Assembly: GCA_024644235.1 (NCBI GenBank)
Contig: JAHELJ010000013.1
Coordinates: forward strand, 1 to 64,000
Origin: Lewinellaceae bacterium
GTDB lineage: Bacteria; Bacteroidota; Bacteroidia; Chitinophagales; Saprospiraceae
Direction: 5' to 3'
Length of the DNA stretch: 64,000 nt
The notes under the pieces are model-generated. The model did no database searches. It saw only the letters and a list, made by a program, of their open reading frames with translations, and was not told the DNA's origin. A program made the position numbers and the translations under genes. Shown in pieces: positions 1 to 9,272 of the stretch (position 1 is the stretch's first letter; every line of letters starts with the position of its first letter).

Positions 1-3000
1 CCAATCGAGCTAAGGCTGCCGCTCCTCCTTTTTCATTTAGTCCGTTTAATCTCAATTCATTGATCCAGACTTCGGTACATAGATCAAGGCCGTCATCAGC
101 TTTGTTCCGTACACCCACCATAATGCCCTTGACCAGACCTATGTTTGGATTACCGATGATTCGTACCCGGTTGTTCGGATTTTCCGGATCAGCGACTTCA
201 TATGGTGCCGAAAGGGGTGCTCCAGAATTGTTGCGAGCGATTTTCGCATTTCGGAATAGTTCAAGAGGAAAATCAACCTCATTTTCTTGCTTCCAAATCT
301 CATCCGGATTTCGAAAAGCATCTGGGCTGGCTTCAAGATTAGACATGGACAGCGGTATTTCGTATTCATAGTAGTTACGGGTGTAATCGCTTCCCATCCT
401 GATGAATAGCGATACGGCGCCATCCCGTATCTGATCTTCCTGCTTGGTCTCCGCATGTACGAACATTTTCAGCCGTTCGTAATTCCGGAAATCTTCATTT
501 AGGATTTTGTAAATAGCGGCTGCATTTCCATCTCCCAGGTTACAGATATTGAGGGCAAGTGATTGTTCATTTCGGAGTAGATTGGCATAGGTACCTACTG
601 CACGCTCTCTTTTGATTCCCCTGGGCAGGACATAATTGAAAGGGAATTTCTCACTATTTTCTTCAATGTTGACTGAGCTGATATCGAACTCCAGATTGCC
701 TCTGGTATTGTCGGGTTCTGCTATTCCCGGAGCGTTGAGATTACGAGAAAATTTTCGCCATTGATTTCGTACCAGGTCAAACTTTGCAAAACGTAGCGTC
801 ACCTGTTCGGAAAAATCGGTGAGATACATGCGAATGAACCGGATAGATCGAAAGTCCTGAATACTTCCCACTATATCATTGTATTGTTCGACGGGGACCT
901 GAAAGCGATACCATAGGTTACCAGTTGCTGCGCTACGGAGCGTATCGGTGATAAACTCATTTACAGCCACCCCTCCGACACCATCATAGGCAAGTGGTAT
1001 TTCATACTGATAGTAGGCCTCGGACTCATTGAGCGTATTATCATCATTCATGTCCTCTTTGTCGGGGAAGTTTGTGCTTGATTCCAATCGATTGCCCGAA
1101 GAGGCCTTAGAGTTGCCTTCTACATTGTTAAACCTGGCATACCGGGTAAAGACACCTGCGTCCTCCGAGTAGTCCCTGTAATGCTGAAAATTGTCGTTGG
1201 AGGGGTCTGCTTCTATACTTTGCCTGGCTTCGTTGTTCAGACTCTGTATTTGTTGCAGGTAATCTGTGTGAAAGATTCGCTCAAGCGAATCGTTGAGTCC
1301 ATCATAGCCGATGTCTTGAGTAACACGCTCCTGTTCATTAATACTGAAAGACCCGGTTATATCTTCTACCACCGGAATGCGACCCCAAGCCGTGGTATCG
1401 ACCGGAGCAGCAGATGTCGCTGTGGGCAGTCCATTCTCATAAGACAAACGTGAGTCTCGCAAAATATCTTCTGAAATATTTCCCAGGTTTAGGAATAACT
1501 TACCGTCATCTCGCAGCTGGGTGCCATCTCCACGGGTCTGATATGGGTTAAGCAACCAGAATTCAATGTATTCTATATTTGAGGCTTCAAAATCGGTATT
1601 GCGAAGATTTCGCATAATCCCAGCCCACCTGCTCTCTGGCTCCCGTAGTCTTCCCTCCACATCAATACCTGCGCTATAGGCAGTACCACCAGGAACATCG
1701 AAATTATATGGTCCTCTTTCTGTAGGATTATAATTTACATCGAATGTTTGAATATTGTTATTGATCCCAAATTGGCGCGAACGATTTGGAAAGACATCAT
1801 TCTGATCGATTCTCTGTGCGTATGGATCCCGTCTGTCCTGATCAGTTCGGACATTAGTCTCGATCCGGTACCAGTTGATCCGTGCCCGGTTTATGCCTGA
1901 TCTCATATCGTTGTTCAATTCTGCTTCAGGAAACCGGGGATTGTTATTCAAATTGTCATTCTGGGGTATGCTGGCGTGGATCCACTCTGTGGTTGGAGTA
2001 CGCAGATCGATCCCTATCGAACTTCCTTCAAAATCGTCGATATAAAGTGAACCCCCTTTATCGTCTCCCTGGTTTATCGCTTTCGAATGACCGGGTTTCA
2101 GCACTGCACCTTCCGCTGAAAAGGTAATGTTAGATTTCTCTTTCGTATCGATCAATGGAATGGCATCGACCAGCCTTGTTAGCCATGGGGCTTCCTTACT
2201 GTAATTCAAGTCAAGACCGATGATTTTATTATTGATTGGATCCTCACCAATGTTTACTTTTTCAGTGTATGGCCTTTCAAATAGATGCAGGTAGGTAAGT
2301 CCGACGTTAATGTGTTTGCTCACTTCGTAGTCGGCGCGTAACCCAAGCATTGTCTTCCGGTTGAAACTGAACAACGCGTTGTCCTCAAATGACACGCTGA
2401 TCGGAATACTCGAGTTAATATAGGCCTCATTGATAATTCGAACCTTACCAAGGTTGTAGTCTACATCATAATCCTGACCTTCTACGAGAAGTTGTCCACC
2501 GGCCGTGACCCTCACTGATCCCTCCGGAACATTAAAAGCTCCTAGCGAATACTCATTCGATACACTGGATTTGAATCTTGCCTTTATTCGAAAGCGGTTA
2601 AGATCAGGGTATTCTCTCGCGGTTGTGATTGTACTATCGTATAACTGAGGGAAGGTGAACTGGGCTGCTTCAGCGGGATCATCAAACTGGGCAGCCAATG
2701 ATGAACCGAAAGGTTCTAACACCGGAAACATGATTTTACCAGTATTGAGAAATATCGTAATGCCTGGTACAAAGTCGAATGCACCATCAGGTTGGGGATC
2801 TCCCAATTCGTTTAGATTGTCGAGGTTGAAAACACTGAGCAGAGGCCGGCTCGCCAGACTCCCGGATGGCAAGAAACGTTTCTCCCCCTTACCGGGATCT
2901 TCATAGAAAACATCGAGATAGAAATCTTCCCTGCTTACCTGAAAAGCCTGAATCGAATAGATGTTTTTCATCATTAAATCCCAGGCAGGTACGTCTACTC

Positions 3001-4570
3001 GTTGGGTGGTGCTCTTCAGCATTTTCACAAAGAGTACAGATTCATCTTCGGTCTCTGAAGGGAAGTCAGTTGATAATTCACCTACTTGAAATTTCTTACC
3101 GTTGTAAGTGTATTCATAAGCTACTGCCAGTACCTGATCAGGCTGCAGACTGGTGTTGATACTTAAGAAGCCAAGCTCAGGATGTAAGGTGTATTCTGAT
3201 TGACGCAGCTTTCTGGCTCTTACTTTTTCAAAATCTCTTGAGGATACAAACTGAAAGCTGGAGGACCTCAATGTTGATACAGAGGTGACCACATCTCTTA
3301 CCATTGGATCATCAAGAAGAGCTCGATATATGCGGTTTGATGTATTATCTGGCAGTTCTCTGCGACCTGAGATATCGGGATTGATCGGCATCGCTGGTGT
3401 TTGAAAATTGGGATTTTCATTGGTGATGCGCTGATATTCACCGAGATCTGCCAGGGCCACGATGTTTCGAGTATTCTCAGTTTCCCGGCGCTCGTTGGTT
3501 ACCCATACTTCGATATTAGTGATTTTAAAGAGGCTGCTGATTTGGGGAAGGTTGGCTAGGGAAGGCTCGAAGAGTTCGCGGTTGTAATGCGAGAGGAAGA
3601 AGTGGCGGTTTTCGTCATATTCTTCCGAACCAATCAGGAATTCCTGAAGCTGGGCACCCTTCTCTATCGAAATGTTCTTTTGCTCCGAGTTTTGCTGAGA
3701 TAGAACAGTAGTGAGACGTAATCTTCCAAATTGCATATCAGTTTTCAACCCAAACAAACTTTGACTACCCTGAATCAGTGAACTCTTTAGGGGCAGGCTG
3801 ACATTTCCAGCCTCTATTTTCTTAAGTATTTCGTCTTCGCTAAAGGCCTCACTATCATATTGTAATTTCAGCTGCCGGTCGAAATCAAAGGTTGCCTGGG
3901 TGTTATAGTTGGCATTCAACTTTAGTTTCTCTCCGATTTGACCATCCATATTCATCCGAATGGCCATGTCGAAATCAAAACCTCCATTGCGCTGTTGCCT
4001 TTCAAGTAGAACCGGATTTTGAACATTCTGATGATCAAATCCAAAAGTGAGATCGATATTTCCCTTGGGATCGAGATCTACGGTGGAGCCTCCAAAAAGC
4101 CGGTCAATCATGCTGTTGGAGATATCAAATTTCTTTATAGGGTCAATATCACTCCCTGCTTCCCCTCCGGCAGAGAGTACTCCAGATAGTCTTTGGAAAT
4201 AAACTCTTTCCTGCTCTTTCGCTTTCCACTCAAGATAATCGTCGAAAGACATGTAGGTTGGTGTACGGAAGTAATCATCACCTATTCGCTCTGATATAAA
4301 GTACCCACCGTTTTCCGGATCATATTCGATTTCGCGATCGACAATAGAGGGGTCATTAAGATCAAATGGATTTTTTTCTTGTCCATCAGCAAATGATCCA
4401 TAACGATCCTTCAGTACAGGTACCGTATCTGCAAGTACTGACGAATCTGCTGAAAACTTTACTACTATATAAGGATCGGATAAATTAAACTGCTTCAGCG
4501 TACCGGCTCTTGCAAAGCAAAGAGATAACACTCCAAACAACAAAAAGACAACGGTTCCGCTTCGAATCAT
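1..4570 (-). CDS. sprA: SprA/Sov, T9SS outer-membrane translocon (3' end outside window)
   Basis: SprA (Sov in Porphyromonas) is the very large outer-membrane barrel through which type IX secretion cargo leaves the cell. The frame is open from the ATG at 4570 to the left edge, so about 1,523 codons are present; family members usually exceed 2,000 residues. The protein opens with a signal peptide (MIRSGTVVFLLFGVLSLCFA). Family-typical stretches follow: NPFDLNDPS, EIEYDPENGGYF, TPTYMSFDDYL and, at the left edge, INELRLNGLNEKGGAAA. ruvA lies 108 bp upstream on the same strand; I recall ruvA-sprA as a common order in the phylum. The SprB-repeat protein at 54187-55944 is a plausible cargo. The stop codon lies outside the window. 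Confidence 0.95.
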   Translation of the reverse strand, partial: MIRSGTVVFLLFGVLSLCFARAGTLKQFNLSDPYIVVKFSADSSVLADTVPVLKDRYGSFADGQEKNPFDLNDPSIVDREIEYDPENGGYFISERIGDDYFRTPTYMSFDDYLEWKAKEQERVYFQRLSGVLSAGGEAGSDIDPIKKFDISNSMIDRLFGGSTVDLDPKGNIDLTFGFDHQNVQNPVLLERQQRNGGFDFDMAIRMNMDGQIGEKLKLNANYNTQATFDFDRQLKLQYDSEAFSEDEILKKIEAGNVSLPLKSSLIQGSQSLFGLKTDMQFGRLRLTTVLSQQNSEQKNISIEKGAQLQEFLIGSEEYDENRHFFLSHYNRELFEPSLANLPQISSLFKITNIEVWVTNERRETENTRNIVALADLGEYQRITNENPNFQTPAMPINPDISGRRELPDNTSNRIYRALLDDPMVRDVVTSVSTLRSSSFQFVSSRDFEKVRARKLRQSEYTLHPELGFLSINTSLQPDQVLAVAYEYTYNGKKFQVGELSTDFPSETEDESVLFVKMLKSTTQRVDVPAWDLMMKNIYSIQAFQVSREDFYLDVFYEDPGKGEKRFLPSGSLASRPLLSVFNLDNLNELGDPQPDGAFDFVPGITIFLNTGKIMFPVLEPFGSSLAAQFDDPAEAAQFTFPQLYDSTITTAREYPDLNRFRIKARFKSSVSNEYSLGAFNVPEGSVRVTAGGQLLVEGQDYDVDYNLGKVRIINEAYINSSIPISVSFEDNALFSFNRKTMLGLRADYEVSKHINVGLTYLHLFERPYTEKVNIGEDPINNKIIGLDLNYSKEAPWLTRLVDAIPLIDTKEKSNITFSAEGAVLKPGHSKAINQGDDKGGSLYIDDFEGSSIGIDLRTPTTEWIHASIPQNDNLNNNPRFPEAELNNDMRSGINRARINWYRIETNVRTDQDRRDPYAQRIDQNDVFPNRSRQFGINNNIQTFDVNYNPTERGPYNFDVPGGTAYSAGIDVEGRLREPESRWAGIMRNLRNTDFEASNIEYIEFWLLNPYQTRGDGTQLRDDGKLFLNLGNISEDILRDSRLSYENGLPTATSAAPVDTTAWGRIPVVEDITGSFSINEQERVTQDIGYDGLNDSLERIFHTDYLQQIQSLNNEARQSIEADPSNDNFQHYRDYSEDAGVFTRYARFNNVEGNSKASSGNRLESSTNFPDKEDMNDDNTLNESEAYYQYEIPLAYDGVGGVAVNEFITDTLRSAATGNLWYRFQVPVEQYNDIVGSIQDFRSIRFIRMYLTDFSEQVTLRFAKFDLVRNQWRKFSRNLNAPGIAEPDNTRGNLEFDISSVNIEENSEKFPFNYVLPRGIKRERAVGTYANLLRNEQSLALNICNLGDGNAAAIYKILNEDFRNYERLKMFVHAETKQEDQIRDGAVSLFIRMGSDYTRNYYEYEIPLSMSNLEASPDAFRNPDEIWKQENEVDFPLELFRNAKIARNNSGAPLSAPYEVADPENPNNRVRIIGNPNIGLVKGIMVGVRNKADDGLDLCTEVWINELRLNGLNEKGGAAALARL

Positions 4571-4678
4571 CTTCAGACAGTAGGTGGTACTAGCTATATG
4601 CGTGTTCAATTATGGTCATTAAACGTATCAGTTCTCTATTTTCTTTCCCTGCTAAAATCACTTTTAACGTTCCAGATA

Positions 4679-5269
4679 TCAGGATGAAAGTTGTTGTAAG
4701 GATGCCTTAATCAGTGCTTCGACTTGATTGATTTCGGGGTTCTTCTGATATACCTTCTGAATGACACTGATCACCCTGTTTTTATTAAAACCCAGGGCTA
4801 ACAATGCAGATAACGCCTCCTGCTGCAAAGTATTGTCCCTCACTGGTGGCGCAAAGTCCTCACCGCTTCCCTTAGCTACTTTATTTTTCAAATCAAGAAT
4901 TATTTGCTTGGATGTTTTTGCACCGATTCCCTTCACCTTCTTGAACGCCAATTCATCTTCCGACAATATTGCCCGCTTGACTTCTTCGGGTGTCATGGAA
5001 GACAAGAGAATCCTTGCCGTGTTTGGGCCCACGCCAGACACTGATAATAGATGCACGAATAATTCTCTTTCATCAACTTCATAAAAGCCGAACAGGGTAT
5101 GACTATCTTCTTTCACTACCATGTGAGTCAACAACTTTACGTTTTCCGCCTTTTCGATTTGTGAGTAAGTGTTTAGGCTGATATTCACATGGTACCCGAC
5201 ACCCCCAGTCTCTACGTACACGTAGGTGGGATTCTTGTATGTAATGGACCCTTTTATATATGCTATCAT
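4679..5269 (-). CDS. ruvA: Holliday junction branch migration protein RuvA
   Basis: RuvA binds four-way DNA junctions and loads the RuvB motor during recombinational repair. The 196-residue product has the usual length. It starts with the OB-fold segment (MIAYIKGSITYKNPTYVYVE), continues with two helix-hairpin-helix motifs (SVSGVGPNTA and VKGIGAKTSK), and ends with the small C-terminal domain that contacts RuvB (EALSALLALGFNKN). It lies upstream of sprA on the same strand and diverges from purD across about 200 bp. ruvB and ruvC are not in the window. Confidence 0.97.
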   Translation of the reverse strand: MIAYIKGSITYKNPTYVYVETGGVGYHVNISLNTYSQIEKAENVKLLTHMVVKEDSHTLFGFYEVDERELFVHLLSVSGVGPNTARILLSSMTPEEVKRAILSEDELAFKKVKGIGAKTSKQIILDLKNKVAKGSGEDFAPPVRDNTLQQEALSALLALGFNKNRVISVIQKVYQKNPEINQVEALIKASLQQLSS

Positions 5270-5466
5270 ATGCTGATGATGCTATCTGCAATCAACTCCA
5301 CCTCCCAGAGATCAAATTTCATACCAATTATGATTATTCATAATTTTTAAATCTCTGATAATAGGTGATTTGTATATTATAATGATCTACAATTTAAAAC
5401 GTGTTCTTATGTATACGGCATATCACATGCCATTCCTGCTATCTTTAAGTGCGCAAAAATAATCAT

Positions 5467-6729
5467 ATGAATGTCTTATTAATAGGAAGTGGGGGAAGAG
5501 AGCATGCATTTGCGTGGAAACTGAGTCAGAGCCCACTACTTGATAAACTTTTTATCGCTCCGGGAAATGCCGGAACGGAGGCTTATGGCGAGAATTTGAG
5601 TATTGACCCTCTTGACTTTGATGCCTTAAAACAAGCTGTTGCAAAGAATGGAATTGAATTAGTCATCGTTGGTCCCGAGGTGCCTTTGGTTAAAGGATTA
5701 AAAGATGAACTGAGTTCATCTTTACCGGATGTTCATGTGATCGGACCGGGGTCCTCAGGTGCTCAACTGGAAGGCTCCAAGGCGTATGCGAAGGAATTTA
5801 TGGGCCGGCATGGTATTCCGACGGCTGCATACCGCGAGTTTAGCAGCGGCCAATTGAAAGCAGCTCACACTTATATACGTGCCCAATCACTACCGATCGT
5901 GTTGAAGGCAGATGGCCTTGCGGCAGGCAAAGGAGTGATCATCTGCAACAGTCATGATGAAGCGATCAAAGAAATCGGTGAAATGCTGAGTGGTAAATTT
6001 GGCAGTGCAAGTGCAAAGGTGGTGATCGAAGAGTTTTTGAATGGTATTGAATTTTCTGTTTTTGCTGTGACTGATGGCCGAAGTTATCAGCTTCTTCCTA
6101 TCGCCAAAGATTACAAGCGGATTGGTGAAGGTGATACAGGGCTTAATACAGGAGGGATGGGTTCGATTTCACCAGTGCCTTTTGTCGACAAGCAACTTAT
6201 GCAAAAAGTCGAAGAAAGAATCGTGCAACCGACCATCCAAGGAATCAGTAATGAAGGACTTGATTATAGGGGGTTCTTGTTTTTCGGATTGATCCAAGTC
6301 AACGGTGATCCCTATGTCATCGAATACAACTGCCGGATGGGAGATCCGGAGACTCAATCTGTTCTTCCACGAATTCAGACAGATATGATGGAGATCTGTT
6401 TGGCAGTCGCCCAGGGGAAGGTCAAAAATCTCAAGATCACTTTCGATTCACGAACTGTTGCCAGCGTGGTAATGGTGAGTGGAGGATATCCGGGCCGCTA
6501 TGAAAAGGGGAAGGAAATTATGGGAATAAATGGAGTAAGCGATAGTTTAGTTTTTTATGCCGGTGTCAAAAAAGAGGGTCAGAAATTGCTGACCTCTGGT
6601 GGAAGAGTGCTGGCGGTAACGTCATTTGGGAGTGATATGTCCCAAGCAATTCAAACTTCATATCAACAGATCCAACAGATCTCTTTTGATGGAGCTTATT
6701 ATCGAGAAGATATAGGTTTTGATCTCTGA
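5467..6729 (+). CDS. purD: Phosphoribosylamine-glycine ligase
   Basis: PurD is the ATP-grasp enzyme that joins glycine to phosphoribosylamine, the second step of de novo purine synthesis in the cytosol. Visible signatures are GSGGREHAFAW at the N-terminus, VGPEVPLVKGL, the ATP-grasp lysine segment VLKADGLAAGKGV, DTGLNTGGMGSISP, and the metal-binding segment YNCRMGDPETQ. The frame could open at a GTG at 5449, but the ATG at 5467 puts the conserved MNVLLIGSGG at the N-terminus and gives the usual 420 residues, so it is preferred. murF-alr begins 14 bp downstream, suggesting cotranscription. The purF gene lies at 31874-33766. Confidence 0.97.
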   Translation: MNVLLIGSGGREHAFAWKLSQSPLLDKLFIAPGNAGTEAYGENLSIDPLDFDALKQAVAKNGIELVIVGPEVPLVKGLKDELSSSLPDVHVIGPGSSGAQLEGSKAYAKEFMGRHGIPTAAYREFSSGQLKAAHTYIRAQSLPIVLKADGLAAGKGVIICNSHDEAIKEIGEMLSGKFGSASAKVVIEEFLNGIEFSVFAVTDGRSYQLLPIAKDYKRIGEGDTGLNTGGMGSISPVPFVDKQLMQKVEERIVQPTIQGISNEGLDYRGFLFFGLIQVNGDPYVIEYNCRMGDPETQSVLPRIQTDMMEICLAVAQGKVKNLKITFDSRTVASVVMVSGGYPGRYEKGKEIMGINGVSDSLVFYAGVKKEGQKLLTSGGRVLAVTSFGSDMSQAIQTSYQQIQQISFDGAYYREDIGFDL

Positions 6730-6743
6730 CTATAACTTGAAGG

Positions 6744-9209
6744 GTGATTAACTATTCGATAAAGCAAATGACGGAGGCAACAGGTGGCAGACTACTTCAA
6801 GTGGCCGACTCCTCAGCTGTTATTGAAAGGGTACTTATCGATAGCCGTCAGGTATCCATTGCTGAAAATGCTGTGTTCTTTGCGATTGAAGGTGATCGTA
6901 AGGATGGACACTCATTCATTCCTGATCTTTATCATCGAGGGGTAAGAAACTTCGTAGTTTCAAAGACTGCAGGCCTAGACCAATTGCCTAAAGGAAATTT
7001 TGTGGCGGTAGAATCGGTAGTGGAAGCACTGCAGAAATGGTCAAGGATACATCGCCAAAAATTTGATATACCAGTGATTGGTATAACTGGCAGCAATGGT
7101 AAGACCATCGTCAAAGAATGGCTTTCGCAATTACTGGCAACTGATATTCTGGTCACCAAGAGTCCAAAGAGCTATAATTCTCAATTGGGTGTTCCCCTAT
7201 CTGTATTGCAGCTGGACAAGGCGACAGAACTAGGAATTTTTGAAGCGGGTATATCCATGCCAGGTGAAATGAATCGGTTGCAACGTATCATTATGCCCCA
7301 GCTGGGAATCTTCACCAACATCGGGAGTGCCCATGACCGGGGGTTTGATTCCTGGGAGGTCAAAGCCCGGGAGAAGGCCCAATTATTCCGTGAAGCTACC
7401 GTGGTAGTTTGTTGTCATGATCACCGGATGGTATTGGCAGCTCTGCAAGACTTGGATATCCCGGTTTTTACCTGGTCAATGACAAGTGCTGATGCCGATC
7501 TGTTCGTAGAGGAAGTTAATTTAAGTGCAAACAGGGCCAAGTTGTCTTATGTGACAGGCAAGCAAAGAGAACAGATTGAGCTTCCCTTCACAGCAGCAAT
7601 CTCACTCGAAAATGCATTGCATTGTCTCTGCATGCTGCACTTGCTGGAGGTTCCTTCTTCTAAGTTTGTAGACAGATTTAAGTCACTGCAGCCGGTGGCG
7701 ATGCGATTGGAATCATTGAAAGGAACCAATGGCTGTCAAATCATCAATGATGTCTATAATGCTGATTTGGAATCGATTCAGGGGGCATTGGCATTTGCTG
7801 AGCAGCAGACAGATCTTGAGAAGAGGACAATCATTCTTTCTGATTTACAGCAAATGTCTGGAGATGTGGATGCGATCTACCGGCAGGTAGCGGGAATGCT
7901 TGAGGCGAAAGGATTTAGCAGGCTTATTGGAATAGGGGCCGATGTCGAATTGATTAGAAACTACCTCCCGGCGGAGATCCAAACTCGGTTTTTCACCAGC
8001 ACAAACGACCTCCTGAATCACCTTACCACTCTGAGCTTTGATCATGAACTCATCCTGGTTAAAGGGGCTCGATCATTTCATTTGGAAGAGCTCACCAAAC
8101 GTTTGAGCGCACAGAGGCACAGTACGGTTTTAGAGATCAACCTTTCGGCTCTTGCCCGTAATCTTAAACGGATAGAGGGATTTCTCAACCCCGAAACCAA
8201 AATGATGGTAATGGTCAAGGCAGCTGCTTATGGAAGTGGGGCAGTTGAAGTGAGCAGATTACTATCCTCCAGGGGTGTAGATTATCTTGCGGTTGCTTAT
8301 CCGGATGAAGGATTGCAACTAAGGCTTGCTGGGATCGACTTACCAATTCTTGTTCTTAATCCAGAGATGGATAACCTCCCCCTATTAGTGGAGCAGCGAC
8401 TGGAACCAGAGATCTTCAGCCTGGATGATCTATCCCATGCGACGGAATGGGTCAACGAGAGTGATCTCACTTTAGAGATTCATCTAAAGCTTGACAGCGG
8501 TATGCATCGACAAGGAATCCAATCACAAGAACTGGACGAGGTCATAGAGATTCTGCAAGGTCAGGACAAACTAATAGTGAAGTCAGTCTTCTCCCACCTG
8601 GCAGCAAGCGAAGATGCTGAGCAGGATGAATTCACCTCTCAGCAATGTGAACGTTTCTTGGCAATGAGTGAAAAAATTTCCCAGCAACTCGATTACAAGA
8701 TTCCCCGTCACATCCTCAATTCCAATGGAATCGTAAGATTTCCCCAATGGCAATTAGAAATGGTACGGCTTGGAATCGGTGCCTATGGAATCGGGATGCC
8801 AAATGAAGTTGGACTTGAACCAGTGCATACACTTAAAACAAATATCGCCCAGATCAAAGAAGTAAAGAAAGGCTCTTCGGTAGGTTATGGGAGAGCTGAA
8901 TATGCGTTAGCAGATATGCGAATTGGAATTGTCAGGGTCGGTTATGCAGATGGACTGATACGAAAGGCCGGAAATCGCCGTTATGCATTAATGGTTAGGG
9001 GCAAGTTGGCTCCTATCGTGGGACAGATTTGTATGGATGTGACTATGATCGATCTCACCGGCTTGCATGATGTGATGGTTGGAGATCAGGTGATAGTTTT
9101 CGGAGAGCAGCCAGGATTATATGAGCTAGCCCAAGCTGCAGACACTATACCTTATGAGGTCTTTACCAATATTTCGGAGCGAGTCAAAAGGATCTACATC
9201 TATGATTAA
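6744..9209 (+). CDS. Bifunctional MurF ligase / alanine racemase
   Basis: This 821-residue fusion would make D-alanine and also attach D-Ala-D-Ala to UDP-MurNAc-tripeptide, two linked steps of peptidoglycan precursor synthesis. The MurF part covers roughly residues 1-450, with the ATP loop GITGSNGKT at 113-121, NDVYNAD and a Mur-ligase C-terminal domain ending at VKGARSFHLE. The PLP-dependent racemase follows, with catalytic Lys492 in MVKAAAYGSG and the Tyr265-equivalent Tyr715 in VGYGRAEY. The start is GTG, with a purine-rich GAAGG just upstream; no closer ATG preserves the MurF N-terminus. MurF-Alr fusions are known in Bacteroidota. Confidence 0.95.
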   Translation: MINYSIKQMTEATGGRLLQVADSSAVIERVLIDSRQVSIAENAVFFAIEGDRKDGHSFIPDLYHRGVRNFVVSKTAGLDQLPKGNFVAVESVVEALQKWSRIHRQKFDIPVIGITGSNGKTIVKEWLSQLLATDILVTKSPKSYNSQLGVPLSVLQLDKATELGIFEAGISMPGEMNRLQRIIMPQLGIFTNIGSAHDRGFDSWEVKAREKAQLFREATVVVCCHDHRMVLAALQDLDIPVFTWSMTSADADLFVEEVNLSANRAKLSYVTGKQREQIELPFTAAISLENALHCLCMLHLLEVPSSKFVDRFKSLQPVAMRLESLKGTNGCQIINDVYNADLESIQGALAFAEQQTDLEKRTIILSDLQQMSGDVDAIYRQVAGMLEAKGFSRLIGIGADVELIRNYLPAEIQTRFFTSTNDLLNHLTTLSFDHELILVKGARSFHLEELTKRLSAQRHSTVLEINLSALARNLKRIEGFLNPETKMMVMVKAAAYGSGAVEVSRLLSSRGVDYLAVAYPDEGLQLRLAGIDLPILVLNPEMDNLPLLVEQRLEPEIFSLDDLSHATEWVNESDLTLEIHLKLDSGMHRQGIQSQELDEVIEILQGQDKLIVKSVFSHLAASEDAEQDEFTSQQCERFLAMSEKISQQLDYKIPRHILNSNGIVRFPQWQLEMVRLGIGAYGIGMPNEVGLEPVHTLKTNIAQIKEVKKGSSVGYGRAEYALADMRIGIVRVGYADGLIRKAGNRRYALMVRGKLAPIVGQICMDVTMIDLTGLHDVMVGDQVIVFGEQPGLYELAQAADTIPYEVFTNISERVKRIYIYD

Positions 9210-9234
9210 TCTACAGAATGACAGGTCAAAATCG

Positions 9235-9242
9235 TATCTTTG
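9235..9242 (+). promoter_or_regulatory. Bacteroidota -7 promoter element (TATCTTTG)
   Basis: TATCTTTG matches the TAnnTTTG -7 consensus of the Bacteroidota primary sigma factor. It sits between murF-alr and the chaperone genes, 31 bp before the ATG at 9273. No TTTG is found 19-21 bp upstream, so only half the promoter is visible. Its position argues against the TTG at 9240 being the start of the next gene. Confidence 0.4.
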
Positions 9243-9272
9243 CACCTCGAAAAAACAGCCACTGCTGAGCAA

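Noticed and set aside
139-456. Minus-strand ORF of 105 codons near the left edge
   Set aside because: It lies inside sprA on the same strand but in another frame; sprA reads open through the whole stretch with recognisable family motifs.
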